This document shows positions 46,199 through 55,964 of a stretch of 64,000 nt of DNA, piece after piece. The position numbers and the translations under genes are program-made. The notes under the pieces are model-generated. The model was not told where the DNA came from. It saw only the letters and a list, made by a program, of their open reading frames with translations, and made no database searches. Every line of letters begins with the position of its first letter. Positions within the stretch are counted from its first letter, which is position 1. This stretch comes from Eretmocerus hayati (taxonomy: Eukaryota; Arthropoda; Insecta; Hymenoptera; Aphelinidae): contig CM056742.1 of the NCBI GenBank assembly GCA_029851415.1, positions 54,166,954 to 54,230,953 of the forward strand, written 5' to 3'.

Positions 46199-46390
46199 TG
46201 TCCCTTTTTTATTAAGTAACAAAATCATTCAAGTACGTCGGGTTTTTCACAACTACTACTATCTACTAACAGGTCTATCGACTTGGGTTTGGTTAGTGGC
46301 ACTTTGGTTTGACGGATAAATGGAAGGTTGATCTAGATCATCGCGTGCGATGTCGTTTTGGTTGTTCTGATGTTCATTTGGTTCTACATT

Positions 46391-47301
46391 TTAATAACTA
46401 GTAAATTTTGGTTTTATTCTAAAATGCTGCCCCTTGTCTGTATTCAACTGAACTCTATTTCTCGTTATTACATTTTCATGTTCATTTTTTATTTTATACG
46501 ATCTTGGGTTTTTTCCTTTTCCCATTATTATTGCCGGTTCCCATGTTTTATCATTTCGGAATCTCACCCAATCACCCTCGCTCAACTGCGGCAAGTCTTT
46601 GCTGATCACGTCATGGTACTTTTTCTGTTTCATTTGTCTCTCTTCTAGTTTTTTTTGAACTCTGGGCAGCTTTTACTAGTTTCGAAAAATTGTGGTAGCA
46701 CACCTCTAACATTTCTACCAAACATGGTCTTGTTACGGGATTGGATCTCATTTGATACAGGCATGTTTCTTAATTCAAGCAAGGCTAGATAAGGGTCTTT
46801 GTTATCATAATAGGCTTTCTTCATTACTTTTTTCACCGTTTGTACACATCTTTCTACCATACCATTACTTCTTGGGTATCTTGGACTCGACGTGACATGT
46901 TCAAAATTCCAACTTTTACTGAAATCTCTAAATTCTTGAGAATCGAAGCAAGGACCGTTGTCCGATTGTACAACATTTGGTACTCCTAGTCTGGAGAAAT
47001 ACGACTTCAGTGCTAGTATCACTGACATAGAGGTTTCATCTTTGAGACATCCAACTTCAGTATATTTCGAGTAGTAGTCTATAACAACGATATGTGCTTT
47101 TCCATCTACGTAGAATAGGTCCACTCCTACTTTTTCCCAGCTTGCATTTGGTATCTCACTTGGAATCAAGCTTTCTTTGGTGTTTTGCCTTTGAAATTTG
47201 GCACACGGGTCGCATTTGGCGATCATGTTTTCAATGTCTCGTGTAATACCCGGCCAGAATACGATTTCCCTAGCTCTCATTTTTGTTTTTTCTATGCCCA
47301 T
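46391..47301 (-). pseudogene. Gypsy integrase and C-terminal domain (one stop between)
   Basis: The frame 47,301-46,645 holds the zinc region end (MIAKCDPCAKFQ) and the catalytic core with D in VGVDLFYVDG, D in VQSDNGPCFDS and E in SNGMVERCVQTVKK. A stop TAG near 46,645 is followed in another reading by 46,633-46,391, with LSEGDWVRFRNDKTWEPAII, the usual SH3-like tail of this lineage. Confidence 0.92.
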
Positions 47302-47336
47302 ATGATTTTAGTGTAGTTTTTCTAAAACTTCTCTCC

Positions 47337-47756
47337 TCAAGTTATTCGCAATAAAAGTCCTTCATGCTCAAAAATATAACTTTGATACGTATGAAATGCT
47401 TTGCAAGTTTCAGGCACATATTTTATTTCAGAAGGCCATTTTGCTCGAATCAATTCTAAGACTTTTTGCAATTGTGTATCGGCTCTCGTTTCTGCTATGT
47501 ATTTTTGTTTCATCTCATCGTCCATGTGTCCTGCTGAAACAACATTTAGAATCTGAATATTTATATCCTCACACTCGCTTGCTTCTCTTAAGTGTGCTCT
47601 TGATAACGTATCTGCTATGAAAAGTTCCTTACCCGGTGTATACTGTACTTTCAGATCATATCTTTGAAGACGCATGCGCATTTTTTGCAATCGAATTGGT
47701 AAGTCACATAAGCTTTTACTGGATATTGGAATTAATGGTTTATGATCGCTTTTTAC
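47337..47756 (-). pseudogene. Gypsy RNase H C-terminal part and connection domain
   Basis: It reads VKSDHKPLIPISSKSL, then RLQKMRMRLQRYDLKVQYTP and ADTLSRAHL, the standard end of Gypsy RNase H. Its N-terminal half is at about 49,064-49,300, on the other side of the palindromic insertion. Confidence 0.9.
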
Positions 47757-48147
47757 CACGGTCGTATACACAGGTCTAACAACTCCCGTGGTGGGGGTAG
47801 GTCCGCTACTGTGACCAGTTGGAGTTTCTAAGTTGGCCACCCGGCGGAGCGTTGATCTGAGCAAACAGCTCGCGGCTGCGCGGCTCGTCGGTCCGGTCGT
47901 CTGCTTTCGCCATGCTAGGTCCCGCGCGCACTCCAACGAGTTGCATCATGCATGCATTACGGACTTCTACTTGCTTTATCTATCATCAATCATCTCGGGA
48001 AGGATAATCAACAATTTCTGTCGCTCAACTGGAGTATTATATGTTACGATGCATTTGATATTGGGTGACAGATTCTCAACCCAACTAGAGTAAGCCCATG
48101 TCGGGGTAAGCGACTTATATATAAGTATTTGTATCGGTCTGGACAGA

Positions 48148-48216
48148 TGCCACGATAGCCGTGTGGTCAAGGTGCCTGTCTCTTGTTTGCTGGCCTCAGT
48201 TCAAATCCCCGATATT

Positions 48217-48219
<3 letters not shown>
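48148..48219 (+). ncRNA. tRNA-like (Ser/Leu-type) segment in palindrome, left arm
   Basis: A-box-like TAGCCGTGTGGTCAAGG and B-box-like AGTTCAAATCCCC are about 30 bp apart. They are followed by about 30 T after CGATATTCCA. Acceptor and T-stem pairing are poor, so this is a tRNA-derived SINE head or pseudogene, not a working tRNA. Confidence 0.5.
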
Positions 48220-48252
<33 letters not shown>

Positions 48253-48614
48253 GCAATCTTCAAATGTTTTCATTCTAATCGGTCAATTAGAGAGTGATTT
48301 ATTCATATGGGAATTTTGTTATATGGGTATCCGAGAGAGCAGGAATATCCAAAAGTGGTGCAATTACTTTCAAAACATTTGGAAAATTTCGGATTTACTG
48401 TGTACATCGTGTTAAGTGATGATGAAAAAGAGAGTTGAAGAATGCTCATTGGAAATAATGACGGAAAGATTGATGCTCGGCATGTAAGGTATGAGCAAAA
48501 TTCGAAATACTCTCTCTCGGATATCCATATCACAAAATTCCCATATGAATATATCGCTCTCTAATTGGCCGATTAGAATAAAAACATTTGAAGATTGCTG
48601 TTGAAAAAAAAAAT

Positions 48615-48687
48615 TGGAATATCGGGGATTTGAACTGGGGCCAGCAAAACAAGAGCCAGGCACCTTGACCACACGGCTATCGCGGCA
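48615..48687 (-). ncRNA. tRNA-like segment in palindrome, right arm
   Basis: Inverted partner of 48,148-48,219 with the same A-box and B-box-like motifs and small differences (GCCGCGATAGCC against GCCACGATAGCC). Confidence 0.5.
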
Positions 48688-49063
48688 TCTTTCCAGACCG
48701 ATACAAATATTTATATATAAGTCGCTTGCCCCCACATGGGCTTACTCTAGAAATGCATCGTAACATATAATACTCCAGTTGAGCGACAGAAATTGTTGAT
48801 TATCCTTCCCGAGATCATTGAGAATAGTTGAAGCAAGTAGATTTCCGTAATTAGGCCTATCCGTAATGCATGCATGCAACTCGTTGGTGTGCGCGCGGGA
48901 CCTCATGGCGAGAGCAGCCGACCGAACCGACGAGCCGCGCAGCCGCGAGCTATGTTTGCTCAGATCGACGCACCGTAGGTGGCCAACTCGCGAACTATCA
49001 GCTGGCAACATTAGCGGACCCACCCCCACCACGGGAGTAGTTAGACCTGTGTATACGACCGTG

Positions 49064-49785
49064 CTTTCTACTATCGATTTACCTCCTACTATGTACTGGT
49101 GAAATCTTTCACAAGCAAAGACAATTGCGTACATTTCTTTTTCAATCTGCGCCCAGTTCCTTTGACTTTTAGTGAATGCTTTCGACGCATATGCTACCGG
49201 TAAGTTACGTTGCAATAGCACCGCACCTACTCCTGTGCTGCTTGCATCTACGCTCAATTTACACTCTAAATTTGCATCATAATATTGCAACACAGGTGCT
49301 ATTGATAGAAACTCTTTGATTTCTGTGAAAACTTTATCATGGACCTTTGTCCATTCAAACTGTACGTCTTTCTTCACTAGCTCTCTTAGCGGAGCCGTCA
49401 AAACCGACTCATTTGGTACAAATTTAGATATATATGTGAGCATGCCAAGCAATCTCTCTACATCATTTGCATTTTTTGGTTTCTCCATGTTTTGAATTGC
49501 TTCTACCTTTTGATTATCAATTTTCAATCCTTCTGCTGTAAAAATATGACCAAAAAATTTGATCGATGGTTTCTTAAACTCACACTTCCTTAGATTGAAC
49601 TTCACATTGGCCTTTCTTGCTGCCTTGAATAGTTCCTCTAAAGTACGATCATGTTCTTCTTCGTTATCAGCAAAAATCATCATATCATCTCTAAAGATCT
49701 TGACTTTCTCAATATGTCCGAAAATTTTCTGATATTTTTCATCAAATGCGTCAGATGCAACTGATGTACCTGGAGGTAGTCTCAG
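49064..49785 (-). pseudogene. Gypsy RT C-terminal part and RNase H N-terminal part
   Basis: The catalytic box reads FRDDMMIFAD (an F-x-D-D form). After it come LRKCEFKKPSIKFFGHIF, YISKFVPNESVLTAPLREL and RNase H start LSVDASSTGVGAVLLQ with EKEMYAIVFACERFHQYIVG. A stop near 49,786 separates it from the gag-RT frame. The palindromic insertion follows. Confidence 0.9.
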
Positions 49786-51672
49786 CTATCTATGTTTACC
49801 GTAGGGCGTTTGACACGTTGTCAACTTTGAACTTTTTTCTGTTGAAGGAATTTGTAAAAATGCATTTGAAGCATCGATCCTACTAAAAACTTTTGCACCC
49901 TTCATTTCTATAGCCAGTTCTTCAAACGTTGGTGATTGGGTGGGGTGTCTGAGTAAATTTTCATGTAAATCTACGGGGTCAAGCACAACACGAATTGATC
50001 CATCCGGTTTTCCTACTATTAAAATTCGGTGCACAAACTCTGTGGATTCGGTTTCTTTCACCATTATTTCACTTTGTTCCATAAAGTCTAATTGATCTTT
50101 GAGCTTGCTTAGTAATTTGAATGGTATTCTACTTCCACTACATATTTTACCTTTATAATTTGGCTTCAAGCGAAATTCATATTCATCGTCAATTTTTCCT
50201 ATACCCTCAAAAACATCATAATAACTCTTTGTCAACAAGGCTGTTCCATCACTGTTTTCTTTTACTTCGTGTATTCTTTGTACCAAATTTAACCTCTCTA
50301 AGGTGGGTCTTCCGAAAACGGGTACTCCCGGATTTTCTGCTATATAGAATTCAATATTCCACTGCTTGTTTTTTACAAGACAATCTAGGTAAACTTTTCC
50401 TACGATTGGAATTGGATCGTTTGTGTACGACGTTGGGAACGTGTTAACCGGTTCGAGTTTACAATTGGGTACTAGTTTCGAAAAATCTCGCTCACATATG
50501 ATATTCACATCTACTCCACTATCCAACTTAACATTCACATTTTTGCCCGTCTTCATTATTGTGATAGTTTCATACCAATTATCAGTGATACCTAATATTC
50601 TTAATTTTCTATCGTCTCTAATTACTCCTACATGGCCAAGCCACGTGGCTTCTTCAGATTCTTCACTTTGATCATGACTCTGATCCACTATCACATTCAC
50701 TTGCTTTGAACCACACACTCTTTGAAAATGGCCCATTTTATGGCACAAATTACACTCTATGTTGTACGCTGGACACTGCCCGTATTTGTGGAGCCATCCG
50801 CATCGGCCGCATGGCCTGCGCTGCTGCTGCTGTGAAGAAGCTGTCTGCTCCTCGGTCCGTTGTGCACGCAACTGCTGCGATGAGTCATCACCACCCTGCC
50901 ACTGCTGCTGCTGGTTTGGCACAGGCGCGTTTATCCTTCTGTTGATGCCTCTGCTGGTTTGCATGCCATAACCTCTATTTCCTCTAATGATATCCACCTG
51001 TTGGATCGTGTTCTTTTTGAGGGATTCCTCTTGCTGCCGCACCATTTCTGTTATGCGACACTCATTTATACATCGCTTGAGATCAAGCTTTTCTATTGCA
51101 AGTAGTTTCGGCCCTAGCTCGTCATCTGCTATTCCAATAATAATTCTATCTCTTATCAACCCATCCTTCAATTCACCAAACTCACAATTTAGGCTTAGCT
51201 TTTTCAAATCTGTGAGAAATTCATTAAACGGTTCATCTGTACTTTGCGCTCTTGTGAAAAATTTATGTCTACACATGGTTTCATTCTTTCTTGGGGCACA
51301 GTACTCAGCAAATGCTTCCACTACTTCATCAAATTTCTTCTTATCATCATCTGATAGTTCGAACGTTCTGTATCTTTCTTGGGCTTCTTCTCCCAACAAG
51401 TTCAGTAGAATTGCAATTTTTACTTCTTCTGCTTCTTTATTACTCTTTGAAGCGATCATGAATATATCAAAACTATTCTTCCATTTATTCCAGTTCTCTG
51501 AGATATTACCACTAAATGATAGGCGCTCTGGTGGCTTCAAATTCATTGCTTGTGATGGTGCCATTTCAATTTCTGGTTGCTCTATTATTTCGTAAAATAT
51601 CTCGTCCTCTCCGTTTGTCGAGGCCTCGGGGATCTCGTTCTCGTCCGTGATGCTGTATGTGCCTTCTAGCAC
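49786..51672 (-). CDS. Gypsy Gag-protease-RT fusion, 628 residues
   Basis: One open frame. Gag core at about residues 40-230 (LSFSGNISENWNKWKNSFDIF); nucleocapsid knuckles CGRCGWLHKYGQC and CNLCHKMGHFQRVC at about 285-320; Gln-rich linker before them. Protease motif VKLDSGVDVNIICERDF at about 385. RT fingers GKPDGSIRVVLDPVDLH and VFSRIDASNAFLQIP lead to a stop after LTTCQTPYGKHR, where a few residues of the family palm appear lost. Start taken as ATG 51,672, about 100 bp inside the 5' LTR. The gag part looks intact. Confidence 0.92.
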   Translation of the reverse strand: MLEGTYSITDENEIPEASTNGEDEIFYEIIEQPEIEMAPSQAMNLKPPERLSFSGNISENWNKWKNSFDIFMIASKSNKEAEEVKIAILLNLLGEEAQERYRTFELSDDDKKKFDEVVEAFAEYCAPRKNETMCRHKFFTRAQSTDEPFNEFLTDLKKLSLNCEFGELKDGLIRDRIIIGIADDELGPKLLAIEKLDLKRCINECRITEMVRQQEESLKKNTIQQVDIIRGNRGYGMQTSRGINRRINAPVPNQQQQWQGGDDSSQQLRAQRTEEQTASSQQQQRRPCGRCGWLHKYGQCPAYNIECNLCHKMGHFQRVCGSKQVNVIVDQSHDQSEESEEATWLGHVGVIRDDRKLRILGITDNWYETITIMKTGKNVNVKLDSGVDVNIICERDFSKLVPNCKLEPVNTFPTSYTNDPIPIVGKVYLDCLVKNKQWNIEFYIAENPGVPVFGRPTLERLNLVQRIHEVKENSDGTALLTKSYYDVFEGIGKIDDEYEFRLKPNYKGKICSGSRIPFKLLSKLKDQLDFMEQSEIMVKETESTEFVHRILIVGKPDGSIRVVLDPVDLHENLLRHPTQSPTFEELAIEMKGAKVFSRIDASNAFLQIPSTEKSSKLTTCQTPYGKHR

Positions 51673-51757
51673 GTGCTGTTATAACCTCCCATGGTCGCAC
51701 GTTTTTCTTATTCTCACTGTATATTGTGTATCTCACCTCCAAACATTTTAGTTTTCA

Positions 51758-51773
51758 CTCGACGACTGCGCCA
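51758..51773 (-). promoter_or_regulatory. Primer-binding site of the third Gypsy element
   Basis: On the minus strand TGGCGCAGTCGTCGAG follows the 5' LTR directly. Its TGGCGCAGTCG start resembles primer sites of Gypsy elements primed by tRNA-Ser; the exact tRNA is not certain. Confidence 0.7.
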
Positions 51774-51978
51774 TGTAATGTTTGGGTGATGTACGAATAA
51801 TTGGAGTTGCTCATTACTATAACTAGATCAGTATATTGTAAGTTGAGGATCAATTATTGGTTCACATATTACTCGTGAGCTTACACTGCTCGCGCCTTCG
51901 CGTGTGTCAGCTCGCTACCCGATTAACTCTGAAACGCTCATGCGTGGTGGCAGCACCTACTGGTGCACATACATTACA
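51774..51978 (-). repeat. 5' LTR of the third Gypsy element
   Basis: A 205-bp repeat of 45,995-46,198, followed on the plus strand by TAATC and the continuation of the tandem duplication. Confidence 0.95.
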
Positions 51979-52190
51979 TAATCGATGGAATGAGCTCAAC
52001 ATAGCCTGGGCTCACCGCTCACTAATGTTTAATAGTCCCTTAAAATTTCAAGTCGATCGGTGCAAACGCGGAATAGTTTTCGAATGCCATAGAAGAAGTA
52101 GATAGAAAATTCGACATTTGGATTATAGGGGGGTAAATTGAAATTCCGTATCAACCAATAACTTCAAAAGGGCATTGAATGATACGGAAA
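51979..52190. repeat. Tandem duplication, continuation of unit 2
   Basis: Matches unit 1 from about 45,507 to 45,700 (for example GGGCTCACCGCTCACTAAT and AATTGAAATTC(C/G)GTATCAACC). Confidence 0.85.
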
Positions 52191-52848
52191 GAGACGCTAG
52201 ATTTTCTAAGAGGATCGAGGCTGATGATATAATGTATAGACAAACGTTGAAAAGAAACCATGTTGAATTTTTGGAGGAATAATTTATGTAGAAGTCCAAC
52301 TAATCAACCAATAAGGCTTAAATTCAGTGGAGATAATTATGAGCTGATTTGAAATGAACCCTCAGAATTTTATGAAGATCGAAAAAAGGGGGCAGGAGTG
52401 GTTGTATGGTAATAAAAGATAACGAACACACTAACACACATACGGACATATGTACATGGCAGTTTAAAATAATGTATAGCAGATATTGAATGTGTTTGGG
52501 GTAATGTGTGAGGGTAATGATCGATAGATCTCGTCGAGTAGGATAGGATAAAATGACTCTCATTTGCCGGAAAGAAATATGGAACGGTGAAAATTGAAGA
52601 AAACGGACGAATTTTTAGCGAAAAACTCCGCACCATTACACGGCTTTCTCTTTGAGAAAGCAAAATGAGGGGTAAAAGTGCACACTCTAGTCCCGTTCGG
52701 ATGATAATGTATTTTGTCATGCTTGATACGGAATTTCGCCGACATGAATAGAGGTGTACTGCGGAACACTTCCATGTTAACTATGTACAAATAATGATGC
52801 AGATGGTGAAATCACACAAAAATGAAAACTAGTCCAAGAGTGATTGCA
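52191..52848. other. No recognised gene
   Basis: AT-rich, with overlapping short frames on the minus strand and no motif. Confidence 0.45.
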
Positions 52849-53124
52849 TGATGTTCTTCTTCTGAATTGGCCGAGCAGAGGCTTTATTTTAAAACGCCAA
52901 TCGTCTGCTCACAAGACAAATGTTTGACAAGGCTCTAACACCGCCATTTATCTTCACGCTAATCAAAAATGTTGTGTAATGTGCATTATTAGACCCGCAT
53001 CAACAAGATGCTGAAATTGTGATCGCTTGATGTAGCCCTGAAGAGGCCCGTGTAGTTTTGACGGGTGAAACGTTTGCGTTTTAAAATAAAGTCTCTGCTC
53101 GACCAATTCAAAAGAAGACCATCA
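52849..53124 (+). mobile_element. Penelope-like terminus with inverted end
   Basis: The first about 50 bp (TGATGTTCTTCTTCTGAATT onward) are the reverse complement of the last about 50 bp. The right half reads CCCTGAAGAGGCCCGTG...GGGTGAAACGTTTGCG then TTTTAAAATAAAG, the style of sequence found in the terminal repeats of Penelope-like elements. Partly inverted terminal copies are also known for that class. No RT remains. Confidence 0.5.
53030..53085 (+). ncRNA. Hammerhead-like ribozyme motif
   Basis: CTGAAGA (53,038-53,044) fits the conserved CUGANGA core and GAAAC (53,067-53,071) the second core strand. Between them CCCGT...ACGGG can form stem II, with an extra G at its base. Stems I and III were not worked out. 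Penelope-like terminal repeats are known to carry such ribozymes. Confidence 0.45.
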
Positions 53125-53271
53125 TTCAATCATTTATAGCACAAGAAACTTCTATATTAATTAGTCAAAGAGTGATTGTACAAGCGATCGAAAGTTTCTC
53201 AAGTCACTTGCGAAAGAAGATAGCCGTAAATGAGAGAACTTGTCTTCAGGAGGTGACGAGATTCACATTCC

Positions 53272-53520
53272 TCAGGAGAATGTCGGAATACTATTGTTAT
53301 TGCACACTTACCGACATTGCTGAGTTCTTGAATCATCCGATGAATTTTTGAGATATCGTAAATCAAGGAAGTAACGCGTATTCTCCTTTCCTTTGATGAT
53401 GGGCGTCACATGCTGGATTCACGATATTTCAAATATTCACAGGAATATTTGAGAAATTGATATCGATAGTCGAGATCCTCATACGGATTTTCGGCAGTGA
53501 CTTCCTAGTCAAAGTCGAGG
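53272..53520. mobile_element. Degenerate relative of the TTAA MITE at 25.2 kb
   Basis: GAATGTCGGAATACTATTG...CTTACCGACATTG...GATGAATTTTTGAGATATCG aligns with the outer arm of the 25,195-25,402 MITE. The right arm is weaker and no TTAA was identified. Confidence 0.55.
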
Positions 53521-53579
53521 CCGATAGCAGCGACAAACTAGGAAAACCATTTTCGCGTACCTGATTGCTTAGACTGATA

Positions 53580-54383
53580 CAGTAGAAACTCTCGAACTCG
53601 GACCTGAAGAGACCCGACAGAAATTCGAATCAGGGAGTTCTTCGATTTGGGGAGTTTTTTGGAACTTCTTTGAGCATGTTATGAGCAAAAATAAAATAAT
53701 ATGCTGTAAAATCAGTCTAATCAGATAACATCACAAGATCATTACATACTTGATTAAATGTATCGAAAGAAATATCATGAGAATTCTCAATCACTGTTTT
53801 CAAGAAAACCGTCTATTATTTATGCTTGATGCGATGAATATGAACTCACATGGCTGTCGCCATTTTCTAATCAAGACAGAACTTCAATTATCTCGTTCTC
53901 AAACTCTCCAGTTCCCCCAAAATGTGATTTGAGTGCACTGAGAGCTTGTTGTACACCATGAGAATTTATAATCTTATGGATTCTAGATTCTCGATGAATG
54001 ATCTTTTGTTCCTCGTCAAACTAATGAATCGGATCCAAGGAAGTCATACTAATTTGAGATATCTTCATCACTTGATTAGCCTAACGTCGTAATAATCGTG
54101 TCGGAATCAATAGATTTACTCCTTCAGAAGACAGACTACCAACACCGAAAGCTCCTGTCACATCACCCAAACGCTGCTCATTTGAAATTCGAGTTAGAGA
54201 TTTTGGTTCGAAATACAGGTGGTAATTGATGTAATCTTGCAGCTGAGAAATCTTCGCTGCTGAAATTTTTTTCGAGCTAGGGGGTTTTTAGTTAACCATG
54301 TATTTTTTGAGCTAGAGAGTTCTCTTTAAGAGCCCGGACTCTTAGTCCGACTCAGGGGGTTTCGTCTCAGAGAGTTCCTACTG
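53580..54383. mobile_element. pogo-like non-autonomous element (804 bp)
   Basis: The ends CAGTAGAAACTCTCGAACTC and (reverse complement) CAGTAGGAACTCTCTGAGAC are inverted. TA lies on the left (53,578-53,579), CA on the right (probably a mutated TA). Sub-terminal repeats of the GAGAGTT/AACTCT kind mirror the design of 33,443-34,198. No transposase. Confidence 0.78.
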
Positions 54384-55872
54384 CATCTATGAATTCAAAC
54401 GATGGATTTCTACGAGGCCAGGAATCATTCTCACGATGATAATAACTGGGGAATGGTAAATTATAATTTGTAATGCTTTGCTTGACTACCATAGCCTCGC
54501 GATAATGAGCACGAGAATCACACGTATAACGTGTGTGTCATCCGTTGTATCCAGAAATTTTCTTCAAATTTTCCATCAACCTCTAAATCTCATCAATTCA
54601 TCGAAAATAGTCGAAATTCAGCTTCCTTCATTTTTCTCTTTATCCGCGTGGCCGATCAGTACAGTGGACTATCCTGTCACTTCTTGTCAAAAAAGTCGAT
54701 ACGCTCGTAAGACGTGCGTTCAACACCTGCTTCTCATCCGTGTCTTTTGCGAAAATGCCAAGGTCCACAAACATCGGCAGTCGGTTGATGGACTTTCAAT
54801 CTGTGAATGCTACCAACACTAGCTCCCCGGCCGAAATGCTCTTTTAAGTGTGTTATAATGTCACCCGCATTTTGGTGGAGCCCACGATTTTCGATTATTG
54901 AATCTTCGCTGATTCGTATTCGCTCAAGAAATATCATCAATGAGCGTTCTCCTTGGCGTTTCTATTGCTCAAAATCATGAATACTGAGTCAGAACAGAGT
55001 TTCACCCCATGGATTCGCACCAGTCAGGGTGAGGGCCGTGACGATGACCAACTGAAATTTACGAGGAACTACCTTCGCAGAGGACGTGTGATAGGAAGGG
55101 GCAACCCTAATTCTGAAGTCCGGTCTAAGAAATTGTGAGGGGGGGGGGCTGAAGATAGTTATTCACACGTATTTTTCTGATCTAAAAATGCCCTGCTGTC
55201 GAGAGTTTTTCGAAAACAGATTATTTCAAACATTCGTATCTTTGAGGTCATGCACCCTTCAATGAATCACCGAATCTACGCAACATTATTTTCAAATTTA
55301 CAAGAACACCCCAACAAATTTGTCAGGCCCATTCGTCAAGTTATGTATGGTGTTCAATTCTCCTGTCTGAAATTCTAAATTTTCCCGCTCAAATACCCCC
55401 AGATCTCCAGGAGTGCCGATTCTTCGAAAAATCGTGAGAAGATTCTCTTGTTCAGATCAAAATAAATACATCAACAAAGTGGAGAAAACATGTCAAGGGT
55501 GGCTTCTCTCTTCTAAGAAATTATATTCCTAACTACATAATTCTCTCGAGGACATCTCTCATAACTTGTGACACTTTTCCTCCTCTGTTTCGATGTATTC
55601 CACAAGCTAAGGATTTTCACCCGAATAAATGGAACTAGCCCTACAGAGCTTGATGAATCGGTCTGAAATTTCTTTGGGAATAGCTTTATGATTTTGAACA
55701 AAATGTTGTATGGATTAGCGATCCGTTAAAGAGCGCACGGGCCAGAGACCGATGTAATATCAAATTTTCTCCCGAGAAACTAATTACAATGTTGGTCTTG
55801 GATGGAACTGTCACGTGGGAATTTGTGAAAAGTCGATAAACTCGTGAAAAAGTAAGCGATCGATTTTACATG
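54384..55872. other. No recognised gene
   Basis: Two short frames (54,734-54,940 minus; 54,953-55,138 plus) have coding-like composition but no known domain. A run of G lies at 55,138-55,148. Confidence 0.35.
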
Positions 55873-55964
55873 GAAACCGCGGAGATTCGAACCCAGGACC
55901 TTCGACTTCACGATATCCATGTGTCCCGGAAACCAAGCGTCCGAACCACTGGACCACGACCGCC
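55873..55964 (-). ncRNA. tRNA-like sequence, probably SINE-derived
   Basis: On the minus strand a 92-nt unit starts GGCGGTCGTGGTCCAGTGG (A-box-like TGGTCCAGTGG) and contains GGGTTCGAATCTC (B-box-like GGTTCGAAT). Acceptor pairing GGCGG...CCGCGG is shifted and the spacing between boxes is long, so a SINE head or pseudogene is more likely than a working tRNA. Confidence 0.5.

Larger units (their letters stand above)
47757..49063. mobile_element. 1.3-kb palindromic TIR element with 8-bp target duplication
   Basis: Termini CACGGTCGTATACACAGG are inverted and extend for about 200 bp. Target copies CTTTTTAC (47,749-47,756) and CTTTCTAC (49,064-49,071) differ at one base. Similarity between arms continues to the centre near 48,410, so the whole element folds back. 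Each arm has a tRNA-like segment with a poly-T or poly-A tract. An 8-bp duplication fits hAT or P-type elements; CA...TG ends favour P-type, but no transposase is present. Confidence 0.85.
45995..51978 (-). mobile_element. Third Ty3/Gypsy element, K02A2.6-like, complete ends
   Basis: LTRs of 205 bp (51,774-51,978, 5') and 204 bp (45,995-46,198, 3') are nearly identical. The TAATC duplication is at 45,990-45,994 and 51,979-51,983. The order is gag-protease-RT in one frame, then RNase H, integrase and C-terminal domain. It is interrupted in RNase H by a 1.3-kb palindromic element (47,757-49,063). High LTR similarity and the long open gag-pol frame suggest a recent insertion. The lineage name follows resemblance to insect proteins annotated as K02A2.6-like. 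Confidence 0.95.

Noticed and set aside
48148..48687. Functional tRNA genes
   Set aside because: Acceptor and T stems do not pair well, and the units are embedded in a transposon palindrome.
55873..55964. Functional tRNA gene on the minus strand
   Set aside because: The unit is too long between A and B boxes and has poor acceptor pairing; SINE-like origin preferred.
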